This document shows, piece by piece, positions 1 through 8,959 of a DNA stretch of 64,000 nt. Every line of letters begins with the position of its first letter. The stretch's first letter is position 1. Position numbers and translations under genes: made by a program. The notes under the pieces are model-generated. The model had not been told where the DNA came from. It did not search any database and saw only the letters and a list, made by a program, of their open reading frames with translations. The DNA is from Ignatzschineria indica (lineage in GTDB: Bacteria > Pseudomonadota > Gammaproteobacteria > Cardiobacteriales > Wohlfahrtiimonadaceae), in assembly GCF_003121925.1 (NCBI RefSeq), contig NZ_QEWR01000004.1, positions 124,001-188,000 on the forward strand, read 5' to 3'.

Positions 1-304
1 ATCTTCCGCGATAATGTCATTTGAGACTTTCTGCTAAAGGGTATTAAATAGCCCTTACCGATCTTAGTAATATTTATAAAAATAAAAAATAGCTCATTAT
101 TAAAGAAGGCAAAATATATCACTAGTAGGTGGAGGAGGAACTGCCTATCACAGCAGAAGGGAAGATAAATCGTTAAGATAAACGGTATCCACTTCACGCT
201 CATAATGCTGATGATAAGAGTTAGAGAGATTGAATCTCCTAATTGTGGCAAACTAAGATATCGGGGCTCTAAAAAGAGGTAGGAGCGTTATCTCGAGCTG
301 ATAG

Positions 305-323
305 ATGGGGAATTATTCCCCAT
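305..323. promoter_or_regulatory. 19-bp perfect palindrome (possible operator)
   Basis: The sequence ATGGGGAAT-T-ATTCCCCAT is a perfect inverted repeat with 9-bp arms. It is not followed by a T-run on either strand, so a terminator is unlikely. Its position about 320 bp ahead of the export operon would fit a dimeric repressor site (TetR or MarR style), but no regulator gene is visible in the window. Confidence 0.3.
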
Positions 324-534
324 GATTAACAGTTATAGTTATCGTGATCTTAAGAGGATCTCAACTAGCTAGAAGGTGATCAATGGATGCCTATTTGGCG
401 CTGTTAATCGAACAAGAAGAGACTGGATCCGCAAGGTGACAGTCTTTTTTTATACTCGTTTATATTCATTTATATTCGCTTTTTTTATCCCTTTTTCAGG
501 AGAAAAAACTGATAAAGATCGTGATATCAAAGAT

Positions 535-567
535 GTGCATAAGATGCATTCATGCTATGATATGCAC
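535..567. promoter_or_regulatory. Inverted repeat upstream of the adaptor gene
   Basis: GTGCATA at 535-541 and TATGCAC at 561-567 are perfect inverted 7-mers; between them GATGCAT and CATGC form a second partial inverted repeat. The element lies 75-108 bp ahead of the adaptor start codon, a usual place for a promoter-overlapping operator. No promoter boxes could be assigned with confidence. Confidence 0.2.
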
Positions 568-642
568 CATTATGTTTCCTTTTTGTTGATTCTTATTTGA
601 TTCATTCATTTAAAACTAGGTTTAGCGCGGATATTAAAACGT

Positions 643-1632
643 ATGCAAAAAATTACAACGACTATCGCGATTATTATTGCTGTAATCCTGCTCTTAGTGG
701 CAGCCCTTTTCTATATCTCTCACCATAAACCTGAGCTTGTGATTCAAGGGGAAGTCGCTGCAAATCGAGTCGATATTTCGGTTCGAGTGCAAGGACGTGC
801 TGTTGAATTGACGGCAGATATTGGCGATAAGGTTAAAAAAGGGGATCTACTATTAAGACTTGAGAGTCCAGCGCTTGAGACGCAGTTAGCAACATCAGAA
901 GCGCAATATCGCGTCGCTCAAGCGAATAGAGATGTTGTCTATAGTACTCGTCCTGAGACCATTGAAGCGATGCGAGCACAATATGAGAAAGCAGAGGCTG
1001 ATCTGCTCTTAGCAAAGAGTAATCTCGATAGAATGGAGGGTGCCGCACCGCGTGGGGGTGTCTCACAACAGAATCTTGATGTAGCGCGAAATGCCTTCTC
1101 ATCAGCGATGGAAGCAGCTGCAGCAGCTAAAGCAAATTATGAGCTTGCAGTGAGTGGTAGTAGCCCGCAACAGAAATCTCTTGCAGATGCACAAGTAGAG
1201 CAGGCAAGAGCGGCGCTCTCTCAAGTGCAATCAGATTATGATGCCTTAACAGTCTATGCGCCATCAGATGGTCAGGTAACTGTTCGTGTTGCAGAAGTGG
1301 GGCAACTCTACAATCCCGGAACCCCTCTCTACTCTTTAATTAATATGGATAATTTATGGTTAACATTTAATATCCGCGAAGATTACCTCAACTATGCCGC
1401 TGTGGGGGATCATTTTACCGTCTATGTTCCTGCGCTTAAGAAAGATATTGATGTCTATATCCAAGCAATCAATCCATTGGGGCAATTTGCCAACTGGCAA
1501 GCGACCAAAGCAACAGGTGATTTTGATCTTCGCACCTTTGAAGTAAAAGCAAAGCCGGTAAAAGCTGAAGAGGGTTTATTACCTGGTATGAGTGTTATTG
1601 CCGACTGGAAGTCTCGCCATACGGCAGATTAA
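643..1632 (+). CDS. HlyD-family periplasmic adaptor (membrane fusion protein)
   Basis: 329 aa. It should sit in the inner membrane with most of the chain in the periplasm, linking an inner-membrane exporter to an outer-membrane channel. Residues about 4-25 are a hydrophobic N-terminal anchor with no lipobox. Two lipoyl-like halves follow, near 43-75 (VQGRAVELTADIGDKVKKGD) and near 203-250 (APSDGQVTVRV, then GTPLYSLINMDNLWLTFNIRE). Between them lies an Ala/Gln/Glu-rich helical hairpin, residues 80-200. The order is typical of the YhiI/YbhG/EmrA type. Two ABC-2 permease genes follow after 47 bp, so it probably forms one operon with them. The substrate cannot be read from sequence; small hydrophobic compounds are usual for this group. 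Confidence 0.85.
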   Translation: MQKITTTIAIIIAVILLLVAALFYISHHKPELVIQGEVAANRVDISVRVQGRAVELTADIGDKVKKGDLLLRLESPALETQLATSEAQYRVAQANRDVVYSTRPETIEAMRAQYEKAEADLLLAKSNLDRMEGAAPRGGVSQQNLDVARNAFSSAMEAAAAAKANYELAVSGSSPQQKSLADAQVEQARAALSQVQSDYDALTVYAPSDGQVTVRVAEVGQLYNPGTPLYSLINMDNLWLTFNIREDYLNYAAVGDHFTVYVPALKKDIDVYIQAINPLGQFANWQATKATGDFDLRTFEVKAKPVKAEEGLLPGMSVIADWKSRHTAD

Positions 1633-1679
1633 TCGCCATTCATTGCAGCGTATTTAAAAGACGTATTTAAAGGACTTTG

Positions 1680-2873
1680 ATGGAAAAGAGAGTTACTGAA
1701 GCGGTTGTTAAAGAGCACTATTTCTCAATTCTCTATCGGGAGATGCGTCTGATCTTTCGAGAGAAGAGTCTCTTTTTTGCCCTCTTTATCTATCCATTAT
1801 TGGTGGTGATCTTCTATACGGGATTACTCTCTGAAGGCGTTATTCAGAAGATGCCGGTATCGGTGGTCGATATGGATCGGACCGTGACATCACGCTCCTT
1901 GATTCAGGATATCGCCGCCTCACCACAAGTATTGGTTGCAGCGAGGGATAGCTCTCTTCATGATGCGAAGCAGAAGCTTCTTAATCGTGAGGTTTATGGA
2001 ATTGTCTTTATTCCAACCGATTTTGAGAAGTTGTTATTAGCGAATGAATCGCCTGAAGTAACAACATTCTATAACAATCAATATATGTCGATAGGCTCGG
2101 CGTTACAGAGTGGTTTCTCTTCTGCTTTGACTTCGATCATCACCAACTATCAAGCTGAAACAATGATGGATCAGGGGATTGCTCGGCCAATTGCGGCTGA
2201 ACAGCTCTCTCCCATTGAGTTAGAGATTCATCCGGTCTTTAACCCAACGCTCAACTATAACTATACATTAACCAATGGTGTCGTTCCCACATTGCTACAG
2301 ATCTTAATTATGGTAACGATGGTCTTTACCATTGTTCGGGATAAGTATAAGTTAGGCGGTATTGCCGTCCCCTTAGCGATGGCTAATGGCAGTTACTTCC
2401 GTTATCTCTTTAATAAAATTATCCCCTATCTTCTCTGGTTCTTAGCGGTTCATATCGTTTTAGATGCGGTCTTAGTACTCTTTTTTGATATGCCGATACG
2501 GGGATCCCTCTTTATACTCTATTTAGGAACGGCTCTCTTTATTGTAGCGGCCCAACTTTGGGCGGCTGTTTTTGCCCTCTGGTTACCGGAAAAGGTGATC
2601 AATTATGGAGCGGCAAGTAGCTTCTCATCCCCTGCCTTTGGTTTTATTGGACTCTTCTTTCCCCGGATCGCTATGAGTTGGTATGCTATCGCTTGGGGCG
2701 CAGTTTTACCCATTACCTGGTATGTGGAGATCCGTCTAGATCAGACGATTAGAGGGCATGAATTTCCCTATAATCTCTCACCACTTCTCTCGCTGTTGTT
2801 GATCGCTCTTATCACCTATATCGTTGTGATTATTCGACTCCATCTCTATAAAAAGGGGGCAAAACGTGTTTAA
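1680..2873 (+). CDS. ABC-2 type transporter permease (first of a pair)
   Basis: 397 aa, using the ATG at 1680 which follows AAAGGA by five bases; a TTG two codons upstream is possible but weaker. Topology is that of the YhhJ/YbhR family: one membrane segment near residues 32-52, a periplasmic domain of about 150 residues, then five or six segments from about residue 205 onward. The end overlaps the next permease by 8 bp, so the two are translationally coupled and probably act as a heterodimer. The adaptor gene upstream points to export. No ATP-binding subunit is encoded beside them, which is unusual for ABC-2 exporters. Confidence 0.85.
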   Translation: MEKRVTEAVVKEHYFSILYREMRLIFREKSLFFALFIYPLLVVIFYTGLLSEGVIQKMPVSVVDMDRTVTSRSLIQDIAASPQVLVAARDSSLHDAKQKLLNREVYGIVFIPTDFEKLLLANESPEVTTFYNNQYMSIGSALQSGFSSALTSIITNYQAETMMDQGIARPIAAEQLSPIELEIHPVFNPTLNYNYTLTNGVVPTLLQILIMVTMVFTIVRDKYKLGGIAVPLAMANGSYFRYLFNKIIPYLLWFLAVHIVLDAVLVLFFDMPIRGSLFILYLGTALFIVAAQLWAAVFALWLPEKVINYGAASSFSSPAFGFIGLFFPRIAMSWYAIAWGAVLPITWYVEIRLDQTIRGHEFPYNLSPLLSLLLIALITYIVVIIRLHLYKKGAKRV

Positions 2874-4131
2874 GACTATTTTGCAGATCTTTCTGAAGGA
2901 GTTTAATCGTATCTTCACGGTCGAGGCGATTATCAGTATTCTTGTTTCGGGATCGATTCTCTACTTCTTCTACTATCCTATTCCTTACGATAATGAGGAG
3001 GTGCGAAATGCTCCGGCGGTGGTGGTTGATCTTGATAACTCAACATTAAGCCGTGATATCTTACGAAAATTGAATGCAACAGATCGAATCGATATTGTCA
3101 GTCACGTTCATACTATGGATGAGGCGGAACATATGATGCGTAATCGTGAAGTCTATGGGATCTTCTATATTGCCCCAGGGTTTGAACAAAATATCTTAAG
3201 TGGGCGAAGCGGTGGGTTCTCATTTTATGGCGATGCTAGCTACGTCATTATCTATAGTCGTATGATGACGGCGGTCCAAAGTGTGGTGAAGACAATGAGC
3301 CGAAGTATCGGGGCTGTTAAGCAGATACAGATGGGAGTGGATCCCGCTGTTGCCTTTGGTAATAGTACCCCGATTACTCCGGTTGTTATTCCGCTCTATA
3401 ATCCACAAAATGGCTATGCAACCTATGTCATTCCTCCGGTTTATGTCTTAATTGTCTTCCAGTGTCTCTTCTTGGCATTGGTGATTTCGCTTATTTTAGG
3501 GCGTAACTCAGATTTTGATAAAGGTTTGGTAGCTGATCCTAAAGCGTCCCCATTTGTTGTTGCTTTTATGACATTAGCCGGTAAATGGCTTGCTTATTTC
3601 ATGGTGAGTATTGTGATCTTCATCTGTTATATGGGGATAACACCGATCTTTTATGAGTTACCATTTCATGGTTCATTGCCGCGATTGATGCTCTTTGGGT
3701 TACTCTTTTTATCCGCAACGATCTTTATGAGTACCTTTATTGGCCTCTTCTTTAGAAAGTTTGATTCAGTCTTCTTAATTATTCTTCCCTCAAGTATGTT
3801 GATCTTCTTCCTTTCAGGGATGAGTTGGCCCACAGAGATGATTCCTTGGGCCTTACGAATTTTCACCTATCTAATGCCGATTTTTCCAGCAATTACTAGC
3901 ATGATCACGATGAATCAGATGGGGGGCGGTTTTAGTAATATGATCCCTGAGTTGATACTTTTAGTTGTGCAGTTAGGCGTCTACGGTCTTTTGGCGCTCT
4001 GGATGATGACCCGTTACTATCGTGGTCTACAGAAGCGAGCTTTATTGGTAGAGGCGCAGACTGAAGTGGCACAAAAGAGAGAAGAGGATGATGCATTGGA
4101 TGCATCGGCTCCCTCTATAGAGAAGCCATAA
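2866..4131 (+). CDS. ABC-2 type transporter permease (second of a pair)
   Basis: 421 aa with a GTG start preceded by AAAGGGGG at normal spacing. It has the same layout as the preceding permease: an N-terminal membrane segment (about 22-40), a long periplasmic domain carrying the family-typical VVDLDNSTLSR and NREVYGIFYI stretches, and a block of about five transmembrane segments after residue 195. The C-terminal tail is charged and cytoplasmic. The paired permeases are homologous to each other (both contain the NREVYGI motif), consistent with an old duplication. A strong hairpin terminator follows 50 bp after the stop. The ATPase must come from elsewhere in the genome. Confidence 0.85.
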   Translation: MFKTILQIFLKEFNRIFTVEAIISILVSGSILYFFYYPIPYDNEEVRNAPAVVVDLDNSTLSRDILRKLNATDRIDIVSHVHTMDEAEHMMRNREVYGIFYIAPGFEQNILSGRSGGFSFYGDASYVIIYSRMMTAVQSVVKTMSRSIGAVKQIQMGVDPAVAFGNSTPITPVVIPLYNPQNGYATYVIPPVYVLIVFQCLFLALVISLILGRNSDFDKGLVADPKASPFVVAFMTLAGKWLAYFMVSIVIFICYMGITPIFYELPFHGSLPRLMLFGLLFLSATIFMSTFIGLFFRKFDSVFLIILPSSMLIFFLSGMSWPTEMIPWALRIFTYLMPIFPAITSMITMNQMGGGFSNMIPELILLVVQLGVYGLLALWMMTRYYRGLQKRALLVEAQTEVAQKREEDDALDASAPSIEKP

Positions 4132-4180
4132 TGAGAAGTCATAATGTGTAGAGTGGGCACTCAATGAGATGACGATAGTA

Positions 4181-4215
4181 AAAAAGCTGAAGATTAAACT
4201 TCAGCTTTTTTGTGG
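4181..4215. terminator. Intrinsic terminator, bidirectional
   Basis: Arms AAAAAGCTGAAG (4181-4192) and CTTCAGCTTTTTT (4199-4211) enclose a six-base loop. T-runs on both strands let it end the exporter operon from the left and the lipoprotein gene from the right. Confidence 0.85.
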
Positions 4216-4240
4216 TTGTTTGATTGATACTATTGCTTTA

Positions 4241-4753
4241 CTATTTCGACTTTTCCTCTTCTATTTTCTTATTCTCAATTTGACGCTGTTTGGTAAAACC
4301 AGAACTTTCCAACATATCGCCTGTCGCGGAGTAGCTGATCGCCATTGTGGGATCCCCTTCGAAAGCAGTACCTGGTAAATTTGCTAACTCTACGAGATCC
4401 GCAACTTTGAGATCAACGGCGATCTTTTCATTAGCGCTCTTCTCCCCATAAATCATCTCATAGGTAATCCCTTTAACATCACTATAATCGACATATCCTG
4501 TCAACTCATCTAGGATCGCCTTTGCCTCTGCAGCATTTTTTGCCTCAATCAGATCATAATCAATAATGCTCTCTGTACTCTGTTCAACGAGCTGATCATT
4601 TTCCCCTACTAAGGTCATTTTGATGGAGATCCCTGGCTGATTTAACTCATAAACCGAAACCTCTTGTTCGATAGGTGTTGCCTCTTTCTCGCTACAGGCA
4701 GCTATAGTTGCAGCAAGGAGCAGTGCAGCGCCTATTTTTAATAATCTTTTCAT
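4241..4753 (-). CDS. YehR-like lipoprotein (DUF1307)
   Basis: 170 aa. The N-terminus is a lipoprotein signal: MKRLLK, a hydrophobic core, then the lipobox IAAC with the acylated Cys at residue 20. The mature part resembles the DUF1307/YehR family, small secreted lipoproteins of unknown function built around a single beta-rich domain of about 130 residues. The tail is Lys/Glu-rich. It is a single-gene unit: divergent from the MnmC-like gene and convergent with the exporter, with a shared terminator. The family match is judged from the order of conserved segments, so the name is tentative. Confidence 0.65.
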   Translation of the reverse strand: MKRLLKIGAALLLAATIAACSEKEATPIEQEVSVYELNQPGISIKMTLVGENDQLVEQSTESIIDYDLIEAKNAAEAKAILDELTGYVDYSDVKGITYEMIYGEKSANEKIAVDLKVADLVELANLPGTAFEGDPTMAISYSATGDMLESSGFTKQRQIENKKIEEEKSK

Positions 4754-5008
4754 AATTTCATTATCCTAGTTTTAATTGTCGTAGTTTTTTAACGGACTTC
4801 CTTTAACTTTCACTCTTTTCCATTCTATAGAACAAAAGTGGGGGATGCTATGTTTCAGTAGAAAAAGTAGGGAATGGGTGGAAAGAATCCTTTTTTTACT
4901 CTCTTTCCGTTAAAATAGGGAAGAGCATGGACTAAGTGATTAATTCTCTAGAGACAATTCGCGGCTCAGCAGTCGAGGTAAAAACCGCATTAAGGTAAGG
5001 AGTATTGT

Positions 5009-6496
5009 GTGACAAAAGAACGGATGATTCCTTGGTATCAGGCACCCAAGATCATATGGAGCACTGAGCAATATCAGGCGGAAGGAATTGAGCCTCCTCC
5101 ATATGATTTTATTATTATCGGCGGTGGTATTGCGGGAGCTTCGAGCGCTTATGAGTTGGCAAATGCAGGGTTTAGAACCTTATTATTAGAGGCTGAAGCA
5201 GAGGTTGCTTCTCGCGGATCGGGAAATCTACAAGGAATGCTCTACTTAAAGCTCTCTCCCCATACCGAAGTGCAAAATGAGCTTCTGATTTCTGGCTTAC
5301 ACTATGTTCGTCAGTTATTGCAGAAGTTAACAGCAGATTCTCTACTAAAGAAAGGAGAAGATTGGGATGATTGTGGTCTTCTTCAGTTAACTCGCTCTGA
5401 GAAAGAGGGAGAAAAACAGCAACAATTAGCGGAGCTTTATCCTCCATCACTACTCAAGTGGGTCGATCAAGCAGAGGCGATTCAATTAGCCGGTGTACCA
5501 CTGACTGCCGGAGGGCTCTATTTCCCTACATCAGGCTGGATCTCTCCGCCGGCATTTGTAGAGGCACTCTTAAAAAGTGTTGATACGGAGCGATTATGTG
5601 GCAAGGTTGTAACGAGTATTAATCGTCTTCAAAGAGAGGAGATCTCTGCGAGAAATTCAAGTGTTGCCGGAGCTGATGATAGTGGGCATCTGGCGACATT
5701 GGATGCTTTGGATGAAGCCTGCCCTCTTTGGGAGGTGCGCTGTGAAGATGGTTCTACTTTTCGCAGTAAAGGGGTGATTTTAGCGATGGCAGAAGGGGTT
5801 GCGACGTTGGAGCCCTGTCGTCATCTTCCCTTTACTGTTGTACGCGGGCAGACGACCACGATCAATCGAGATAATCCACTGAAGATGGTGATAAGTGGTG
5901 AAGGCTATATTGCGCCGGCAAAGGGAGTTGGTTTGAAAAGGAGTACCTTTGGCGCAACTTTTCGCCGGCATGAGGCTGGTGGATATTTAACAGATGAAGA
6001 GCATCGAGAAAATATCGCGATGTTAGAGAAGAGCTCTCCAGAACTTGCAACAGATTTAGGGCTTAGCTCAAAGATGGATGATACGGCACTTCAGCAACTG
6101 GCGCTTGAAGGCCGGGCGGCTACTCGAGCAAGTGCTATGGGGTCGATGCCGATCGTGGGGCCCATCGCAAATCGAGAACGTTTTATGGCCGATTTTGCCG
6201 CCATACGTGCAGATGCTAAAGCAATTCCTAAGATTCCAATTCCCTGGGAAAGAGGGCTCTATTTAACAACGGCACACGGGTCACGTGGGATGATCTCTGC
6301 GCCCATTAGTGCTGTGCTCTTACGGGATTATATTATTGGAGAGTTTTGTATAGAGCCTAGTATGGAGTCTCGTATGGAATTATTACCTAAGTCAGAAAGC
6401 TGTTCTTATGTGCAATTGTCTCAAGCGCTACGAGAGGCGCTTCATCCTAATCGTTTCTACTACCATGCATTACGTTTTAATCAATCTCTTGATTGA
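5009..6496 (+). CDS. mnmC: MnmC-type FAD oxidoreductase domain protein
   Basis: 495 aa, GTG start 8 bp after AAGGAG. In E. coli, bifunctional MnmC (668 aa) carries an N-terminal methyltransferase and a C-terminal FAD oxidase; the oxidase converts cmnm5s2U34 of tRNA to nm5s2U34. Only the oxidase half is present here. Seen: the dinucleotide fold IIGGGIAGASSAYELA at 36-51, the family signature GNLQGMLYLKLSPH near 76, SGWISPPAF near 178, and the C-terminal TAHGSRGMISAP with LHPNRFYYHALR. The PWY near the N-terminus looks like the remnant of the interdomain linker. An extra loop occurs near residues 212-240. The 3' end overlaps the convergent binding-protein gene by 20 bp. A separate methyltransferase would be needed elsewhere to finish mnm5s2U. 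Confidence 0.8.
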   Translation: MTKERMIPWYQAPKIIWSTEQYQAEGIEPPPYDFIIIGGGIAGASSAYELANAGFRTLLLEAEAEVASRGSGNLQGMLYLKLSPHTEVQNELLISGLHYVRQLLQKLTADSLLKKGEDWDDCGLLQLTRSEKEGEKQQQLAELYPPSLLKWVDQAEAIQLAGVPLTAGGLYFPTSGWISPPAFVEALLKSVDTERLCGKVVTSINRLQREEISARNSSVAGADDSGHLATLDALDEACPLWEVRCEDGSTFRSKGVILAMAEGVATLEPCRHLPFTVVRGQTTTINRDNPLKMVISGEGYIAPAKGVGLKRSTFGATFRRHEAGGYLTDEEHRENIAMLEKSSPELATDLGLSSKMDDTALQQLALEGRAATRASAMGSMPIVGPIANRERFMADFAAIRADAKAIPKIPIPWERGLYLTTAHGSRGMISAPISAVLLRDYIIGEFCIEPSMESRMELLPKSESCSYVQLSQALREALHPNRFYYHALRFNQSLD

Positions 6497-7475
6497 GCTT
6501 TTGAGGCGTATAGATCTGAAATAGAGTCTCTAGCTCTTCTTGATAATTGAGAGGGAGATATCGATCTGCGCCAAGATAGATTCTCTGCATCTCTTCGGGA
6601 AAACGATATTGATAGAAGCAGTTTTGGATCTGCTCTTTAAGTGCCGGCGCGAGATTGTGTGCGTAAGTATAGGCGGCAAAAGGTGCTGAACCTTTACGAT
6701 AGATAATTCTAAAATCATCATAACTGGCAAGGTCGAGGAGTACTAAACGATCGAGAACCTCTTGAGCGATGAGGGCAGCATCATAATCGCCCGATTTAAC
6801 CCCAAAAATAGATTGTCGATGTTTGCCTGAAAAGAAGATCTCATAATCCTCCCCAGGAGTAATGCCCTCTGCCGGGAAGAGGGAGAGCGCAGCTAGATGC
6901 CCCGCACTTGAAGCAAAATTGACATGGGCAACGCGAGTGCCTTTCAGATCTTTGAGGTTATAAAGGGGACTATCTTGCCGGACGATTACAATCATATCGG
7001 TTGTTAATAATCCATCTTCATTACCCTTGCCGGCAAAAGGGATCGCTCCTGCTCGATTAACAGCATGAATGAGCGCTCCTGCTGAGAAGCTTGCAATATG
7101 AATGGAACCATTACGCATCGCTTCTACCTCTGCATAGCTACTTTGCATGGGGTAGAAGATAACAGGTCGCTGTAGACAGCTTTGAAGATAGTTAAAGAAG
7201 GGGTTGAGCTGGTGCGCGTATGCATGTTCATCTCCATTAGGAACAATAGAGATCACTAATGTTGCTGGATCGACTTGTAGATGGGGTAGTAACGGGGGAT
7301 CTGCAAGAAGATCGCCATCAATATCATAATATTTGGGATCTAAAATATCCTGCAACTTACCCTCATTAATAGGGGAGTCCGCAGCTATTAGCGATGGGAG
7401 CGTCAAAAATAGTAGTAGGAGTGTGCTGAAGAGTCTTCTTATAGCTCTTTGATAATTATGGATAATCGACTTCAT
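6477..7475 (-). CDS. PhnD/PtxB-like phosphonate-type binding protein
   Basis: 332 aa with a Sec signal peptide (about residues 1-32, ending LIAADS). The mature chain matches the phosphate/phosphite/phosphonate ABC transporter periplasmic binding family: VPNGDEHAYAHQLNPFFNYL near the start, IASFSAGALIHA, DLKGTRVAHVNFASSAGHL, and FSGKHRQSIFGVKSGDYDAA. No phnC or phnE-type ATPase or permease gene is adjacent, so it is an orphan binding protein. It may feed a distant transporter or have been recruited to sensing. A ligand other than a phosphonate is possible. About 560 bp of non-coding DNA separates its start from the next gene. Confidence 0.75.
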   Translation of the reverse strand: MKSIIHNYQRAIRRLFSTLLLLFLTLPSLIAADSPINEGKLQDILDPKYYDIDGDLLADPPLLPHLQVDPATLVISIVPNGDEHAYAHQLNPFFNYLQSCLQRPVIFYPMQSSYAEVEAMRNGSIHIASFSAGALIHAVNRAGAIPFAGKGNEDGLLTTDMIVIVRQDSPLYNLKDLKGTRVAHVNFASSAGHLAALSLFPAEGITPGEDYEIFFSGKHRQSIFGVKSGDYDAALIAQEVLDRLVLLDLASYDDFRIIYRKGSAPFAAYTYAHNLAPALKEQIQNCFYQYRFPEEMQRIYLGADRYLPLNYQEELETLFQIYTPQKLNQEID

Positions 7476-8034
7476 ACTAATATCTTACTATTCCCTAATG
7501 AGTGACTCTATTTCAAATATTCTTTAATAAATCGTTGTGATCCCTCAATCGCTCTACTTTTTTATACCCTATTTTATAGGTGATAAATTTTATTGATCAT
7601 AGATCATAGATCATAGATCATAGGTCTATGATCATAAATCACAATTTTTAATGAGTATGACTTAAATTGCTTACAATAAATAGAGCTTAAGCACGACTCA
7701 TGCGCGATTCAAGCGCGACTAAACAGGATTCAAAGCTGATTATAATTTACGCAGATTTTATCTCTTTAGTATCGCATCTTTTTTTCAGTAAGGGATAACG
7801 TTTACAATAAATTTACTTTGTGATCGATCTCACCCTCTATTTTATTAATAGTGATGGGATAAACGTAGCTATTTTATTGAAAATCGGGGGGTAATGATCA
7901 GATATTTTTAATTAAATTAATCGGGTTAAGTATGAGTATCTAGCATTCATCATGAAGATGGAAAATCGCAGCTATTGTCTGTATCTATTAAAAATGCATC
8001 TTAATAGCTACGATCTGATCCCTATTGAGCGTTA
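7476..8034. other. Intergenic region with short tandem repeats
   Basis: No gene is seen. The stretch is very AT-rich. It holds a heptamer repeat (GATCATA, about four units, 7593-7622) followed by an inverted copy (CTATGATCAT), and imperfect GATTCAAGCGCGACT-like repeats at about 7690-7735. The promoter of the binding-protein gene should lie at its left end. Confidence 0.5.
7592..7637. repeat. Heptamer tandem repeat with inverted end
   Basis: About four copies of the 7-mer ATAGATC lie head to tail and are followed by GGTCTATGATCAT, which is complementary to the repeat. The whole could fold as a hairpin. Slippage-prone, function unknown. Confidence 0.6.
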
Positions 8035-8718
8035 TTAACGGCTCATACGATAGCGGATAAATTCCTCTTGATCATCGATCCTTTGTAAAAAGGGGTTACT
8101 TTGGATCTGATCCTTTAATGTCGCTGTTGCTGAAGGACCATAAGCATGGCCTGTGTGAATCTCCACATGATGGGGAACTTCCTCAACTAGGCGATTGAGA
8201 GAGTGGAAGAGTGCTTCCGGATCGGATCCTGTCAGATCAGCTCGACCGGCACCATCGACAAAGAGGGTGTCGCCGGTAATAATATCATCAGAGAAGAGAT
8301 AGCAGATCGATCCAGGGCTATGACCAGGGGTATGAATAATTCTAACCTCTTCGCCGGCAAAGGAGAGAGTATCATTATCTGCTAAGGGAATCACATCATC
8401 GGGTAATTCACGAAAAGCAGGGGGGAGATCCCCTTTAGGATAGGAGTTGATAAAATCGATCTCAACTTCAGAAGCATAGACCGGCATTGGGTAGAAATCT
8501 CGAAGCATCTGTACCGCGCTGACATGATCATGATGTCCATGAGTTAACCAGATAGCAACAGGCTTTACGCCAAGGCGCTCGATCTCATCTGTAAAGTACT
8601 CCTCATCCCAAGCAGGATCGATAATGATCGCTTCATGTGTCTCAAGATCTTCAATAATATGCATAAAGTTTTCATAACGCTCATAAACTTTTGAATGAAT
8701 TTTGTAACGCTTACTCAT
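8035..8718 (-). CDS. MBL-fold hydrolase, glyoxalase II-like
   Basis: 227 aa, ATG preceded by AGGAG. The metallo-beta-lactamase fold is shown by THGHHDH (about residues 59-65), which gives most metal ligands of the binuclear site, then TPGHSPGS (about 130-137), ITGDTLF with the bridging Asp, and HTGHAYGPS supplying the last His. The length and the short C-terminal region fit the small glyoxalase II-like hydrolases rather than full glutathione thioesterases (about 255 aa). Substrate is unknown; a thioester is the default inference. It appears to be a single-gene unit. Confidence 0.85.
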   Translation of the reverse strand: MSKRYKIHSKVYERYENFMHIIEDLETHEAIIIDPAWDEEYFTDEIERLGVKPVAIWLTHGHHDHVSAVQMLRDFYPMPVYASEVEIDFINSYPKGDLPPAFRELPDDVIPLADNDTLSFAGEEVRIIHTPGHSPGSICYLFSDDIITGDTLFVDGAGRADLTGSDPEALFHSLNRLVEEVPHHVEIHTGHAYGPSATATLKDQIQSNPFLQRIDDQEEFIRYRMSR

Positions 8719-8959
8719 CTGCTACTCCTAAATTTTATCGTTGTTTTATAGCTGTAACTTCTGTGATTATTCCTCCATTATGGTCCCTTTGGGAGATAAA
8801 TGCACACTTATTTGCCAAGATTCAAGCGTATGGCTGAAAGGATCGAAAGTTAAGCTTTTAGGTTGCTTTTATGATTACTCTCTATCATTACTCTTAAGTT
8901 ATGCAGCCTCTTAAAAAGTTTATTGGTAAGGGTTGAGATATAAAACTTAAAGCTCAGAT

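Larger units (their letters stand above)
1..642. other. Intergenic region upstream of the hlyD-type gene
   Basis: I see no convincing gene here. A 74-codon GTG-start frame at 376-600 has atypical composition and no recognisable product. The stretch holds a hairpin at about 37-57 (AAGGG/CCCTT arms), a perfect palindrome at 305-323 and a TATGCAC-type inverted repeat at 535-567, each listed separately where notable. The region is AT-rich and presumably carries the promoter of the adaptor/permease operon that begins at 643. Confidence 0.5.

Noticed and set aside
376-600. 74-codon plus-strand GTG-start frame upstream of the adaptor gene
   Set aside because: No recognisable product, weak start context, Phe/Arg-rich composition unlike the neighbours, and it overlaps the presumed promoter region of the operon.
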